Assembly (NCBI GenBank): GCA_900155495.1
Contig: FTLJ01000213.1
Location: forward strand, 1 to 64,000
Reading direction: 5' to 3'
Source: Porogramme epimiltina
Lineage: Eukaryota > Basidiomycota > Agaricomycetes > Polyporales > Polyporaceae
DNA: 64,000 nucleotides
Each line of letters begins with the position of its first letter. Within the stretch, counting starts at the first letter, position 1. Below are positions 1 through 13,315 of this stretch, in pieces. The position numbers and the translations under genes are program-made. The notes beneath the pieces are model-generated. The model did no database searches and had not been told where the DNA came from. It saw only the letters and a program-made list of their open reading frames with translations.

Positions 1-42
1 TCGCGTGAGAGGCGATAATGTTAGCCACTACACCATATCGGA
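1..42 (-). tRNA. tRNA-Glu (CUC), truncated by window edge
   Basis: These 42 bases are identical to the 5' part of the complete tRNA-Glu gene at 55733-55804. They cover the acceptor 5' strand, the D arm and the anticodon arm with anticodon CTC, read on the minus strand. The T arm and 3' acceptor strand would lie left of the window. Sequence beyond position 42 differs from the other copy, so only the tRNA itself is conserved. The truncation is a window effect and not evidence of decay. Confidence 0.85.
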
Positions 43-763
43 TTCCTAACTAATACCATTCAGCCACCTATGACATCGGAATGCATGCGGCTCTGTTTCG
101 CCTCCTCACCCCTCCCGTCCTGGCCGCAAGGAGTGATACTCTCTCCCTTTCACCAGCACCTTCATAGGCAGGACACCTTTGGGTTGTCTCGGCACCTTCC
201 CAATCAATATCATTTCTCTATCGTTTTCCTTTCTCTTCTCGAATTTCTCGCCCACAATCAATCCTGCATCGTCCTCGTCTGGCGTAAACCCGCGTGGAAC
301 CTACTGCCGTCTCACTTCGTTGCCCACATCCCTACAATGGGCAATCATGGTAAGGTCCTTCTCTATGATTCGCGAAGCCAGAGATCGTCAAATGGCCGTC
401 CCGAGGACGTCCTCTTCCCCCAAGTTGGCCTTCGGGTGTGTAGATCACTGATGGTGATGCCTTCATGCAGAAACCTATGCAGGTCCCATCCTCGTCGCTG
501 GAAACGCGACCCGGCTCTGACGTCTGAGCCCTTGTTCGCCCCTGTCAAGTTCCTATAAAGCCGGACCGAAGCTGCGACCACCCTTTTGCTCCGTCCTGGT
601 TGACGTCGGCCTCTTGTACGTTTCTTCTTCCCTTCTGTTCCTCGGCTGGCCCTTCGTTCCCTGGTCTCTTTCTGCCCTTTCACGCTCGTTGTTTTCATCT
701 GCCCCTTCTCTTCGCGCCTTCATCTTTCTTGCTTGTTTTTTTCTTGCTCGCGTGGCCTCTGAG
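43..763. other. intergenic / promoter region
   Basis: No coding sequence is supported here. Open frames exist on both strands but have no recognisable content. The right part probably holds the promoter and 5' UTR of the gene starting at 764. It includes a TATAAA at 554-559 and a pyrimidine-rich stretch just before the start codon. Confidence 0.5.
554..559 (+). promoter_or_regulatory. candidate TATA box
   Basis: TATAAA lies about 205 nt upstream of the ATG at 764 and is followed by a long CT-rich tract, common in fungal promoters and 5' UTRs. It was found by motif only. Confidence 0.35.
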
Positions 764-2389
764 ATGTTCAACAGAACTTCCGAGTACTTTGCGCACGGCC
801 CCCGCGCCTTCGTTCTTGCCCCCGTTCCAGTCCTCCGCCGCCTGCGCGGCGAGCAGCGCAAGCGGCTCGAAAAGTCCAGCAGGAAGGTCGGGAAGGTCCT
901 CGGCGAGACCCCCATCGTCGACATCATCCCCGACACCCCGCGCCCCTCCGGCACGGCGCCCAAGAGCGCAGATTGGAAGGAGAAGCGTGGTCGGAGGATT
1001 GGGAGGTCGAAGAAGGCGCCGCCTGCGCCCGTCTTGCGCTACAAGATCCCGACTATTGTTGCCACCGTGGTGGATGTGGAGGACCTGGAGCGGGATGAGG
1101 AGGAGCTCAAGGACCTGCCGCCTCCGCCCGTCCCCCGCAAGGATGCCCCTGCTTCCCTTGACCTACCGACGCCCATTTGGCGGGCAAAGGGTGGTATGCT
1201 CCCTGCAAGCCAGCCCCAAAACAGGAGGTGCGCACAGTCGATGCTCTGGTAGCCAGGGCTGTGGAGGACTAATTGCTCGCCCCCAAATAGCCCTGGGTTT
1301 CTGAGCCCGCTGTCCCCGCTGTCCCCCATTTCCCCCATCGAGACCGCAGACATGCGGTCAGCGAGGTATCACGGCCTTCGTCGGCTTGCTCGCGCATCCC
1401 GTGCGTTCCGTGATACCATCGTGGAGGAGCTCCCGACTCTCGTCTACACCGGCCAGCCCGTCGACGCCGTCAACACTTATCTGGACCTCTACCGCATCTC
1501 CACAAGGCGGCATTCACGCCTCTCGCAGGCGTACACCGCATGCTCCGCCGTCACTCCTCACTCCCAGCTCGAAGCCGCGTACACCGCGTGCAGCGTGGTC
1601 TCCCGGCGCCGCCGGAGCTCCTCCCTGTCCATCCTTCAGCGGAAGAGCATGACCCCGACTGCACGGGCGAGCTTCATCGTGCCCCACTCCGCGACCCCCA
1701 CCCGGCGGATGAGCTTCCTCCCCCCACCGTCCGCCCCGGTCGCCTCCACAGAGGCCCAGCCCTCCCGCTACACACTCCTCATCAACGTCCCCTCCCCACG
1801 CAGCCCCACGGCGCGCGTCGAGCCGCACTCGGTGTACTCGGCGACGTCGACACGCTCCGCGCGCATGTCGTACACGATCGTGCTGACCGTGCCCCGCACC
1901 AAGCGCGCGTCGCACCTCCCGGACACGCCCGCGGACGACGAGGCGCCGCTGCAGAAGCAGCAGCGCGCGGCGCGGGCGCGCACGGCGATCGCCGCGCTCG
2001 CGCTGTCGCACCCCCCACCCGTGTCGGCGTTGCCGAGTCCGCCGACCGGGGGCGCGCCCACGCCGAGCCCGCTCGCGGCCGTGCGCTCGCCGCGCCCGCG
2101 CCCGCATGCGCGCGCGCCGTACTGGGTGCACGCGCCGTACCGCCTGAGCGTGCACCCCGGGGCGGGGGTGTACGTGCGCCGCTCGCAGAGTTACGCGCGG
2201 AAGAGCGCGGGGCGGGCGCCGCCGGTCACGCCGCGGACGATGCGGCGGGAGCGGAGGCAGGGGTGGGGTGGGGAGTGGGGCGCGGGGAGGATGGGGACGG
2301 CGGTGGAGGGTTTGAAGGGGATCAAGACGCCGGCGCCGAGGGTGCCCGAGAAGGACGTGGAGGTGGTGGAGTTGGGAGAGGCGCATTGA
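764..2389 (+). CDS. basic Pro/Ser/Arg-rich protein of unknown function
   Basis: Two exons fit: 764-1193 and 1257-2389, joined by a 63-nt intron (donor GTATGC, acceptor CCAG) that skips the in-frame stop at 1250-1252. The product is about 520 residues. The N-terminal third is rich in Arg, Lys and Pro and contains a PPPPVP run. The second exon is Ser, Arg and Pro rich, with a short internal repeat whose copies begin AYTACS about 20 residues apart. No catalytic domain, signal peptide or clear membrane segment is visible. GC content rises strongly towards the 3' end. I do not recognise the family. The start is the first ATG that gives a continuous frame after the CT-rich leader. Confidence 0.6.
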
Positions 2390-3275
2390 GTCGCGCTGGG
2401 TGGGATATTTGCTGTGGGCTGCTGATCCGCCGGGTCCAATGATGCACGCAATGTATCGTCGCTTGTAAGAGCATTACAATTGATAGTATGGGCGTGGCAT
2501 AGGCGCAGTCCCTATTTGACATGTTGATTGGAATGTGGGCAGAGGTCCCCCACTCGCATTATTGACCTCGGTGTGAGGGGGCGGCGTGTGTAGGAGCTGC
2601 ACTTTGCAAGTTGTCGTGCTCGTTTCCGGCCTGCGTCGGGTATGTTCGCACCCGGTGGTTGGTGTCAATGCGGCTACCCTTACGGAGTACCGGTGCACAG
2701 TTGGTGCCAATGTGTCGATATCGGTGCTGGTCCTTGCTGCAGCGAGAACACACTAGACGGACCGGGGAGGTGGATAACCTGTGCACTCTAGAGCGAAAGT
2801 TAATTGAAAGTTACCCCGCCCTCGGTTGAGCTCTGCACACCTGATCGGTGGCGTCATGACTGCCATCGCATGTGGAGATGCATGGATGTTCGGTCGTGCC
2901 TTGCCCAGCCTATCGCATATGTCGTTTTTCGCCCTCATGTCATATCTCATCCCGCGTACGGAGGGACGCTTCCAAGTAGCTGTCCAACTCGTTGATACTT
3001 GGATAAGACGAAGCCGGGGTTATTGAATATCTGTACTAGTCGGCCCGATGGAGATTGCTTCTTGAAGCCTGCCAGTGACACGCCGCCCGGTCCCCCGTCA
3101 CCGTTGCGGCGACCCTTGGCTCCCGACAGTCTTGGCACTGCGTCTCGCTCGCATCGTGGCAGCGCCCCTCGACCATGTCCAATCCACGCAGCATCCCCGC
3201 TCCTCCGGCAGCTGTCCTCTCCCTTTCCTCCGCCTCTTCCTCCCCTACTCTGGGCCCTTGTCGCTCTTTCCTCCC
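2390..3275. other. intergenic
   Basis: This stretch holds the presumed 3' end of the preceding gene and the promoter of the CAX-like gene. The last 100 bases are CT-rich, typical of a fungal 5' leader. I see no further gene. Confidence 0.5.
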
Positions 3276-5588
3276 ATGACTTCTCCCTCCCCCGACCTAT
3301 CCGAAAAGACCGCCGCAAGCAGAGGCGTTACCGACGAAGAACGCGGGTGTGTATCTTGCCCTTCCCCGCCCCACAATATGGAATGGTATACTGACTGTCT
3401 TGGCTAGACACGGCAGCACTGACCCACACCGTTCCGCCACCGATCCCGGTCCCCACCCCGCTAAAGCGCACTCCGGCGATGGGTCCGTGAACATTGAAAC
3501 GGCCTATAAGCAGACGACGGACGCGGCTCAGAGGTTTTGGAACCGGCTGCAGGGAAAAGGGAGGAGGCCTGTTGGGTGGGGGGAGAGCGCGAAAAACATC
3601 CTCTTGTCGTCATGTGAGTCCTCTTGGTCTGCCTCATGCGCTGTGTGCGGCGTGCTGAGAGTCGGCTTTTGCCCTGTAGGGCTGAACGTCCTCCTTCTCA
3701 TAATACCCATTGCATGGGTGTCCCACTGGATGTTTTTGACCCACCGTTGGGGGCCCAACGCTGCGTTCATCTGTGAGTTTCCGTGCTTCCCCGCGTACCT
3801 ATCGTGTCCTGAAAGATGTCAAGTGAACTTTTTCGCAATTATCCCTCTTGAGGGTCTCTTCGATTGGGGAGGCGAACAAATGGCCCTGTACCTTGGCAAG
3901 GACCTCGGGGACCTACTAATCATTACTTTGAACAAGTGAGTAGCGTTTCTCGCTTCTTCGCATGATGCTTGCTTACGCCCCGTGAAGCGCGGTTGAAGCG
4001 GTGTTAGCTATAGTTCTGCTCAAGAAATGCGAGTGAGTATCTTTCATTTAGTGAGGCCTATTTCTCGACCTAAGCACGTCTTCAGTCTCCGGCTGCTTCA
4101 AGCGACCATTGTGGGTGAGCATATGCCCGTCGTTCGTGCCGTTTCCCTGTTCCTGAATGCCTGCTCTCTATTAGGCGTCGTCATCCTCCACCTTCTTCTC
4201 ATCCCAGGTACCGCGTTCCTTGTTGGCGGCAGCCAGATCCGCCACCAGGCTCTACACCCGCATCACACGGATCTCAATCACTCCCTGCTTATGATCGGGT
4301 ATGTCCCCGCTTGCCTTTGCACTGCGTAGACAAGCGAATCGATTTGAGTTGCTGCCGACAGAGTGCTCGCTACGCTACTTCCGACCGCCTTCTTCGCCGC
4401 GCTCGATCGGGGCGCGGACTCGATCGCGCAGGCCGGCACCGAAGCAGTCTCGTCGATCGTCAACGACACGACGCGTGACCATATCCTGCGCATTAGCCGC
4501 GGGATTGCAGTCATCCTGCTTGTCATGTGCGTCTCGTTCTCCGTCCCCTACTTCCTCACAAATATAACCTTGTGCTGACGTTCATGTTGGGGCAGCTACA
4601 TTGCGTCGCGGATATACTTGCATAACCCGCCTGGGGAAGGAAATGCGCTCACGGTCGTGCACGACGCACCTGATGTGCTCAAGCACGAGGAGAAGCATCT
4701 GACCGAGGAGGAACCGCTCACGAACCCGTGGCTGATGATGATCGTGCTTGTTGTCACGATTGGAATCATGGCGGCCACTGCTGAGTTTGTGAGTGCCGCT
4801 TGAGGGAGCATGTTAGCTCTGCAGACTCACATCTGGGATAGTTGGTTGAAAGTATCGAGGGTGTCAGAGAAGACAGCGGCATACAGGAAGAGTGAGTGTT
4901 ACTGACATCAACGACTACGTATCCTGCTAATCGCCCCTGCATCTCAGGTGGTTCGGCCTCATCCTACTCCCGATCGTATCGTTCTCCGCGGATGGCGCGG
5001 TCGCGGTCGTGTTCTTCATGCAGTCTATCTACGACCACCTGACGAACAAGGAGATCCTCGTGCCGTCGATGCTCGCGCGCGGGCGCGCGATCGACCTCAG
5101 TATCCAGTTCACGCTTTGGTGGATGCCGTTCATCGTCTTGCTGGGCTGGTGGATCGGCAAGCCGATGCACCTCCTTTTCGGTGTGCCTCTTTCTCTCTTG
5201 CGTGGTGGGAGCAGGTACTGATTCCGGCACAGATTACTTTGAGGTGGCGCTCTTGCTCGGGTCATGCTTCCTCGTAAACTACATCACCGCAGACGCGAAG
5301 ACGAACTGGGTAGAGGGCCTCATTATGGTCTCTTTCTACGTCATGATCGTGACTGCCTTCCTCTTCTTCCCGTGTGCGCCGTGGGCTGATACCGGTGCTT
5401 ACTTGCAGGCGCTCACGGCGTGGTTCTATCCTGGCCAGCCGGAGGTCGAGTTCATGCTTGGGTGTGCGGAGACGGTCGCGGAGGCTGTTGCTGCGGGAGG
5501 GGCGGAGGAGGTCGCCGAGTCTACGGCAACGGCGGCTGCGGAGGGTGCTACGGAGCTGGTGGCGAGGGCCCTCGCGCGAATGTTGTGA
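3276..5588 (+). CDS. CAX-family Ca2+(cation)/H+ exchanger, divergent
   Basis: Thirteen exons assemble into a 538-residue multi-pass membrane protein: 3276-3346, 3408-3613, 3680-3772, 3824-3935, 3988-4032, 4086-4114, 4175-4298, 4362-4526, 4596-4788, 4842-4891, 4948-5180, 5233-5348 and 5409-5588. All introns are 47-73 nt and GT-AG. Hydrophobic segments and the motif GTAFLVGG match the CAX antiporter family, which moves Ca2+ or other cations into fungal vacuoles in exchange for protons. The two ion-binding repeats are altered: GDLLIITLNNAVEA (about 152-165) stands where CAX proteins usually have a TFGNATE-like motif, and PIVSFSADGA (about 371-380) where they have a GNAAEH-like motif. Both acidic positions are kept in altered form (E164, D378). 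Ion specificity is therefore uncertain. The C-terminal tail is Ala/Glu rich. The last intron (60 nt) has no stop and is a multiple of three, so retention would keep the frame. Confidence 0.85.
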
Positions 5589-6736
5589 GGGATCTTCCGA
5601 GTTTGCCGGGAAGGGATGTTAGGATAAGTTGCGGAAGATATGCGGGGAATTTTGTACACTTACTTTGACTGCTGTCGCGCTGAGAGGCTATTGGAGAGCA
5701 GCTGCTTATTGCTCACTTACTCATCTACTAATGCTGTCGCACTTTCTCAAATGCTTGGTGTCTACGTCATTTATAATGTAGCGTTCCGTGAGTAGATCTT
5801 GGGATAGAAGACCGCATTCTCTAACGCTCGGGCCCGAAAACAGTGACGCCGCTCTGGCACGTTGGCAAGCGAAGATGTTTTGTGCGTCTTGTCGGGAGCT
5901 TTTGATCGGTCATTCCTGTAGGGTATGTGATCGAGGGCCCGATAGAGTTTATGTGTCGAGTATATATACGGGCCAACGCTCTCCGATCGAGCTTTGATTC
6001 CTCAAGATTCCTCCCTCCATCCACTAGATTCCTCTACCTACGGGATTCCCTCACCCACTGAACTTCCCCTTATGCTGATTCACTCCTCCAGTACATACAT
6101 GCGGTGACGTCGGGTCGGCCGACCAAGCGCCGCGGACGCGATCACCTGACAGACGCGTTATTTGCAACTGTTGCGAGCAACCGAGGTTGGCCTCGAGGCC
6201 GCTTCCCAGGGCCGCCCACACAACCAAATCCCTCGTGTTGATCCATGTTCGGCTTTAGAGACCCAGAGCGTCTCACACCCTCTACTTCTCTCGCTCCTCG
6301 TCGACGCGTCCGAATCTCTCAGTCCAAGGATTCCTCCTTCGGTCTTAGGTTTCTCGTCTTTGGGGTGCGGTGGAGGTGATTAGTTGGCAGAGCAACCTTG
6401 CAAAGGTAGCAAGGTGAGTATAGTTCTTCTCTCTTCTGTTGGCGATGCTCATGGCACGGTGCAGCGGTAAGTAGCCAACCGAAGAAACAGCAAGAACACA
6501 ATCAGCAAGTAACGCACCTACGACTCTACGACCTCTCGGTTCGCGGAACGTCAAGGCATTTTCCCTCACGTACATATCACGACTGCATTTCCCCTTTCCT
6601 CAAGTCTTTCCTCACTCTCAATATCATTAACGATCTAACGCGGACAACGCGATCAAGTACGACTCTGTTGTATTCACGACATTCCACGCATTCCACTTTC
6701 ACGAACATCAGCAACGACGAAGAACGAGCATAGAAG
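5589..6736. other. intergenic
   Basis: No gene is supported. The region separates two plus-strand genes and should contain the CAX gene's 3' end and the promoter of the large gene at 6737. I found no repeat or RNA gene. Confidence 0.45.
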
Positions 6737-9700
6737 ATGCGTAACACATTACCTCTCCTGTCTCGCCCCCAGGCCCCCAACTCATCCCTCCGTGCTCCTT
6801 CCCCCCTCCCCTCCAACACCCCTTCGCACCCCGTCCCCACCATCCGTCTCATCTCGGCGACCCCGTCGGCGGCCGGTTCCGCTGGCGACGCAAGCACTTC
6901 GTTCGCCAGCTCCTCTTACGCCTCCATCGCCCCCTTCGCATCCTCGCCCCTCGCGCCCAAGCAAGAAACAGCTGAGGTCCCTCGCAAGCGTCTCGTCCCG
7001 AAGAAGTCCAAGCTTGGGCTGCTCGGCGCGGGAAAGACGAAGGAGAAGGCCAACAAGGACTTCTCTGACGTCGTGCGCCGTGTCGGCGGGGCACCCTCGA
7101 CTGGCCGCAGCGGGTTCGAAATCTACGTCGACCAGGGCGACGACCCCGAGATGGGGGAGATCGTGGTGGTGAAGAAGAAGAAGTCCCGGCTTGGCCTCAA
7201 CGGGATGAGCTGGGGCGCGCTCGGGGAGGTGACGAACATCCCCGCTGCGCCGAAGGAGGCGGGTGCGAAGGACCACAAGGAGAAGGCGGCCCCTGCCGAT
7301 GGGCTGCTCAAGGTCAAGGGCGACGAGAACCAGAAGTGGTGGAGCATCGGGCGTGGGCGTAAGGACTCGAAGAGCAAGGAGAAAGACAAGGAACAGAAAC
7401 CTCCTGCCCGCTCGAAGAGTACGTGTCTTCTTGGCTTTGGCAATGTCACTCGCTGACTTGTTTATGCAGCTCCTGAGCCCGCGAAGCCTTTCGAAGGCCG
7501 CGCCCGTTTCAACTCGCTCGACTCTGGTATCCTCCTCAACAGCCCCGCGTCACGACCTGAAAAGAAGAAGACCGCCTCTTCCTCTGTAACGTCGCTCCTC
7601 GAGATCCCCGTCATCCAGACTCCCATCGACGGGGCGTTCCCCGAGGACCTCCCCACCTCCAACCTCTTGACTGCCGACGCGCCGCCCACCGGCTCCATCG
7701 CTGTGCGCGCGATCCGCTCGATGCGGTCGCTCGCGCGCATGGCCAGCTGGGCGCAACTCTCGAACGACAAGGAAGGCAACCCGGGCCCCGCGCCCGCCGA
7801 GGCCGTCAAGAGCAAGTCAAAGGAGAAGAAGGAGACGAAAGAGAAGAAGAAAGACGAGAAGAGGACGAAGGACGAAGGAGAGCCGAAGAAAAAGAAGAAA
7901 AAGGACAAGGAGAAGACGAAGGAGAAGGAAAGTAGGGAGAAGGAGAGGACGATTCGCTACTCTGGGAGTAGCTTCGAGGCGGGCGCGCTCGGCGCACAGG
8001 CGAGCCCCGCCCCGCCGCGTACCTCACAGGACGGTGCCCGCACGCTCACAACTCGCAGGAAGCAAAGCGTGCTCGGTCTCGGCCTCCCGTCTACCATGCG
8101 GCTTTCGACTGTGCGCGACGTGTCCGGCTCTTCTGCCGGTTCTGCTACTGGCGTCCCCCAAGCCCCACAGCGTCTCTCCGTCGACTCGGCGCATCTCATC
8201 CTGAACGCGCAGGGCCGCCCATCGTCCATCCTGTCGAGTGGGTCGTCGCTTCGCCCGCCGTCTACCGTTTCCGGCATCTCTGTAGAGTCCGGCCGATCGG
8301 GACGCTCTTCAACGAGCTCCGCGGCTTCTGTACGCTGGGACGAGGCCGGAATTCGCAGCGTGAAGGAGATCCAACGCCAGGAGCGTCGTACGCGCCGCGA
8401 GAAGGAGGACAAGGAGCGCACCGCGGAGGGTGGGAAGACCAAGCGCGACAGCCGTCACTCGTCGGAATCGCGCAGGCGCACGCCCATCTCGGAAATCTTT
8501 CCCGACGTGCAGACCAGGCGCGACTCGGCCGCGTCGCTGTCTCCCCCCGCCTCGCTCGCGGAGAACCCGCTCGTGCGCGTGGAGGAGGCCACGGCTGACG
8601 GCCATTCGCCCCCCACCGACGATGAGAAGGCGCCGCCAGTGCCGAGCTTGGGCGAGACTCCCCCGAAGCGGGCTCGCGCGCGCCCGATGTCGGAGCAGAT
8701 GCTCGGACGTCCAAGGCCTCAAGCCATTTGCGACAACAGTGAAGGCGATGGTACGTCGAGGTCGCTATTTCCGTTGGTATGGCTCTAACCCCGTTCGTCT
8801 TGTAGCGTTCTTGTCATTGTTGGATGCCGCGACGAACGACCTCGCTTCGCTCATCAACCGCCTGGACCTCGAGGCGACGCCCGGGAGCACAACCAACACG
8901 CCCCTGAGGCTGTCCCCGCTGCAGTTGAGCCAAGAGAGCCCACTGAAGGCGCGCGCTGCAGCTCTGCGCGGCAGCCCGCTCAGAGGGGAACTCAGGGAAA
9001 GCACAGCGTCCATTTCGTCGCTCCGACCTTACGCGAAGTCTCAGACGTCGTCGGCTCCACCGAAGCTTGCACTGAGGACGTCGCAGACCCTGATAAAGCC
9101 CAAGGGTGCTACGCTCGTTGGTCAGCAGATTGCTCCGTGGAACGAGCTCGACTGGAAGGTGTCCCCGCGGAAGCCGCTTGTTATGCCCAAGCAGGCGCCT
9201 CAGCTTACGCACAAGCGCACACTCACGCCGTCCCCGGAGGTTCCGATGCCCGTGTTTCACCCGCTGCGCCCGGCGAACAACAAGTCGAAGGCGTCGCTCC
9301 TCGCGGAGCCAGCCTCACGTAGTGCCACGCCACCCATCTCCACCGACGCCGCAGCACCGTCGTCTCGTACGTTCGGCTCTCGCCCCTCCAAGGTCGGCCT
9401 GAGGTCACCTCCGCCCGAAGATGACAAGTCTTCGCCGACTCCCGTGTTCTCTCGGGCAGGCGGGCAGCTGCGGAAAGGCTCCTCGCTCGTTCCGATGAAC
9501 AGCAAGGGAAGCGTTGGTAGCCTGCGGCGGATGGGTGTTCCCATTACTGCGGAGGGCCGCAAGGGCCTGGGTCTTGCCGGCACGCTCGGGGGCTCGACAG
9601 AGCCTGAAGTCGACCCCGAAGATCCTGATTCGGACATCCCCGACGAGCTCCAAGTTATTCTATCCGGCCAATCCGACGACGACATGACGCGGCCACTCAG

Positions 9701-12700
9701 CCCGTTCGAGGACACACTGTCCTTCCGCCCGCCGCCGTCCCCGGGCTCGCCCCCCAAGAGCGCGCTTCCGACGCCGGAGGTTTCCGTGCACGAAGACGAC
9801 GTCGAGGCCATACCTCAGCTCCCAGTCTTCCAGGCGCAACTATTCGACGCAGAATCGCACCAGGTGGAGCTTGACGATGGCGACCACGTTCCAACGTCAC
9901 CTTCGGAAGATGACACGCGGAAGTCGTTCGACTTCACTGGCGAGTTGCGCAAACTCAACGAGTCGGGCGGGTCCGACCGCGCAAGCTTTGTGGAGCAGGT
10001 CGAGCAGGCGTTCAAGACCCCCGGCCGCATCCAGCTCGGGTTCGATTTCGGCCTTGACGAGAGCATGCTTGCGCCGCCCGTGCCCGCACTTCCGAAAAGC
10101 TTGCGCGCCGGGATGGTGGAGGACGTGCCCCAGAGCTTCTCACACGCGGAGGACACGACGTCGATGTACGGCGGCTCTGACGAATCTGGCGCCCGTGACT
10201 CAGGCATCTCGCAGGTCAACGAGCACGACATCAGCCTCATGATGCGGGAGCTCGAGGACGAGTGCCGCGTGTACCCCGACTTGAGCAAGTCGACGTCCAC
10301 TGTACGGTCAAAGCGCTCCGACGGGCGTCTCAACACTGACTTCAAATTCGGTGGGAAGCCGAACACGGCGGATACGACGACCGACACGGATATTGCGAAG
10401 CAACTCACGCTATCAGATATCATTCCCCCTGTGTCTCATTCCAGGACTCAGTCGCACAGCTCGATCATCGAGGAGGATAGCTCTGTTCTCAAGTCAATCC
10501 TCGCTAAGGCCACCGACATCCTTCCAGGCGAGTCCAGCGGGTCCAAACACCGCAGCCAGGCGTCAGTCCACTTCGACGAGACGGCTGGGACACACGGGCA
10601 CTCGCGCACCGAGTCCGCGGCGAGCTTCACCGGCTTCGAGTCCTTCGACGAAGTGCGGCGTGGCTTCGAGTTCCACCCGAACAGACCAGCATTCTATCCT
10701 CCCGCGAACGCTGTGTACTCAAGGCCCACAAACCCTGTCTTCCGGCCCGCACATGCCCGCGACGTCTCGCTCTTCAGCATCGCTTCGGTGTCATCGTATG
10801 GCGCGGCCCTGAACAATGGCGCCCGCGATCCCTTCGGTTACGAACAGGAAGGCCCCAGCCGTCCCCCATCGATGGACGATATCTCAATCGCGATGTCCAT
10901 GTCAGTCGACGATACGTTCTCCTTCATTCGCAACAAGCCGCGCCGGCGTGTGGACAGTGACGCCTCAAGCTTCTATTTCCAGACGTCGAACACGATGCAC
11001 CCGTATAGGCGCCATCGGCGCGGGCCCTCAGCTATGTCCGTCGCTTCAAACGCCGGGCCGCCGGTCAGCTTGTATAACCGCAGCTTCGGGGCGCACCGCC
11101 GAAACGACTCGAGCGTTTACAACCATCGTCGCGACGACTCCAACACCAGCGCGAGCTCTGTAGCGCTTTCTTACGCCATGCACGGCGCTGGCAGCAGCCG
11201 CGCGGCTTGGGCCTCGCACACGCGCGACTTCTCCGTGGACTCTATCATGAGCGACTATTCCGAACGCCCTATCGCGCGGCCAGGTCTCGGCGACAAGATG
11301 TTCGACAACGCGCACGGCGCCCCTCTTAGCGCCATCTCGGCCTCGCCTGAAAGCGCGTACAGCGAACCTGAGGAAGTCAACCGCACTTCGTGGGACTCAA
11401 TCATGGATCATGAACCGTACACCGCGACTGGCATCGAGGACTCCATTTTCGACCGGACGAACAAGCGCAACTCCGTCTCGTCCGAGTCTGTGTTCGGTTT
11501 CGACCCTTCCTATGCACAGACCAGCCGATACCATCCCACCCAGCGATTCCGTCCGTTGTCGATCATGAGTGAGATGAGCGTGCATAGCCCTGTGAAGGAG
11601 GATGACACGATGATCACGGTACGCTTCTCATTTTCGTCCGACCGAGGCCCTCTGCTTACTCTCTGATGACGTAGATGCTTGGCGGTGGCCATGTACGTAG
11701 GCGTTCCGTGAGCTCCCTTGTCGACTCGTCGCCTTGCGTCCGCATGGAGAAGAAGCACGCCGCCATATCTGGCCGGGTTCTCAAGTTCGACGCGGAGCCG
11801 CCCGCCAAGGAGTCCCCCAAGGAGCCTCGTTTGCTCGCGCAACCTTCCATCGCCTCGACGTCCTCATTCCAGTTCGGCGGCGAGCGCATGATCAAGGCGC
11901 GCCAGGGGCTCCTCGAGCGTCAAAGTCTGGAAGAGAGCGCCCTCATGGCGCAGGGCGAAGAACTGTTGGCTTCATGTGAGTAGCGCACAGGTTCTAACCT
12001 TATGCAATTTTCATTGATTGCGGATACAGTGCGCGAGAATTCTATATTCAGCAAGCCCTCGCCCGCTGGGCGTTCGCGCTCTAGTACTTGCAGTACCTCC
12101 GCTTCGTCCGGCGCGGATACGCCTCCTCTCTCAAGTTCCGATGGTTCTTCGGTGTCGGGCGGTTCCCAGTCCAGCATCGACGTCGGTCATCTCAGCGCTC
12201 TGCTCACCAATGCTACTCATCCCAGCAGCGGCGTCGCGCGTGCTCGTTTACGCGCGCGCGCAAGGGGCACGGGCCACCGACGTCGGATCGACGAGGCGCG
12301 CATGTCCCGGTCATCGGTGTACGAGACTATCCAGGAGGAGGCCTCCGTCTCGAGCTCACCGGCAGCGTCCACGTCACATCCTACGCCACAGCACGCCTCT
12401 AAGCTCGCCGCGAGCCCCATGATCAACGACTCCGTATATGTTGTCGAAAGTGACAGGGACTCGATCCTGAGCGAGAGCTGGGACGATGAGAACGGCATCA
12501 CGACACTGCGCAGGTACTACGCGCTCAGGAACGAGGCTCAAGTCACCGTCGATGAGAGCAAGAGGGTTTGGCTCGACACGCCGTTTTCGGTCTACGCGCT
12601 TCAGTGTACGTGATTTCGGCATTGAATCTAATTATCTCCTCGGCTGACACGCATTCCGACGCAGCCTTCCAGCCTCCACACGAACCTAATGCGATGCAGG

Positions 12701-13315
12701 CGATGCTGGAGCACTCTCAGAAGAACTATGGCCCACTGCCCTCGGAATTGCACCCTCACCGCGTACGCTCCCGAACGTCATCCCGCGCATCACCATATCC
12801 GCTCCGGAACCTGCGTTCCAACATGTCCCCCGAGAAGCCGCTGCGCTCATCGCCGATCCAAGTCTTCACCGACGCTCCAAGCAAGCCATTCGCCACCTCG
12901 TCGGCTCAGCCTCAATACATTCTGCGCGAAGTCCAGCGGCCTGTCAACATTCCCGACGTACCCACACCGCCTCCCGTGCTTGGTGAAATCAAGCCGTTCA
13001 CGCCGTTCAACGTCGAGCTCGACACGTCCAAGGTCAAGCACAACAAGAACGGAATGGGTCTTCCTGCACGCCCCCGCGTCACGTCGAGTACGCGCCGCGC
13101 CGCTCTGGGCTGGTCGAAACGCAGCAGTGGCAAGTCCTCCACGCAGGATTGCAAGGAAAACGTTTCGACGATCGTTCCTACGTGAGTAATTGTGCCCTTT
13201 TCGGCGGTGGCCTTCCTAACTTTCTGCCCGCAGTCCGTCTGAGACCCTTCGTATCAACCGCCCCCGTCCTCGTGGCCGGCCGACTCCCGCGAGGGTACCA
13301 GTTCCAGCGGCATGA
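6737..13315 (+). CDS. large low-complexity protein of unknown function with C-terminal AT-hook-like motif
   Basis: Seven exons give one frame of 2083 residues: 6737-7418, 7470-8750, 8806-11618, 11675-11975, 12030-12605, 12665-13181 and 13234-13315. All junctions are GT-AG, and phases agree. Most of the protein is Ser, Pro, Arg and acid rich and likely disordered. A lysine/glutamate-rich segment is encoded at about 7800-7950. The better ordered C-terminal third contains short motifs such as SILSESWDDENG and RRYYALRNEA, which look conserved rather than low-complexity. The last exon encodes RPRPRGRPTP (about 2066-2075), resembling an AT-hook core (R-G-R-P), which in known proteins binds the minor groove of AT-rich DNA. 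There is no signal peptide or membrane segment. I do not recognise a named family; a nuclear or scaffold role is only an inference. Confidence 0.75.

Noticed and set aside
1514..2386. Long minus-strand open frames opposite the gene at 764-2389
   Set aside because: Arg/His-rich shadow frames caused by high GC; the sense frame has matching splice sites.
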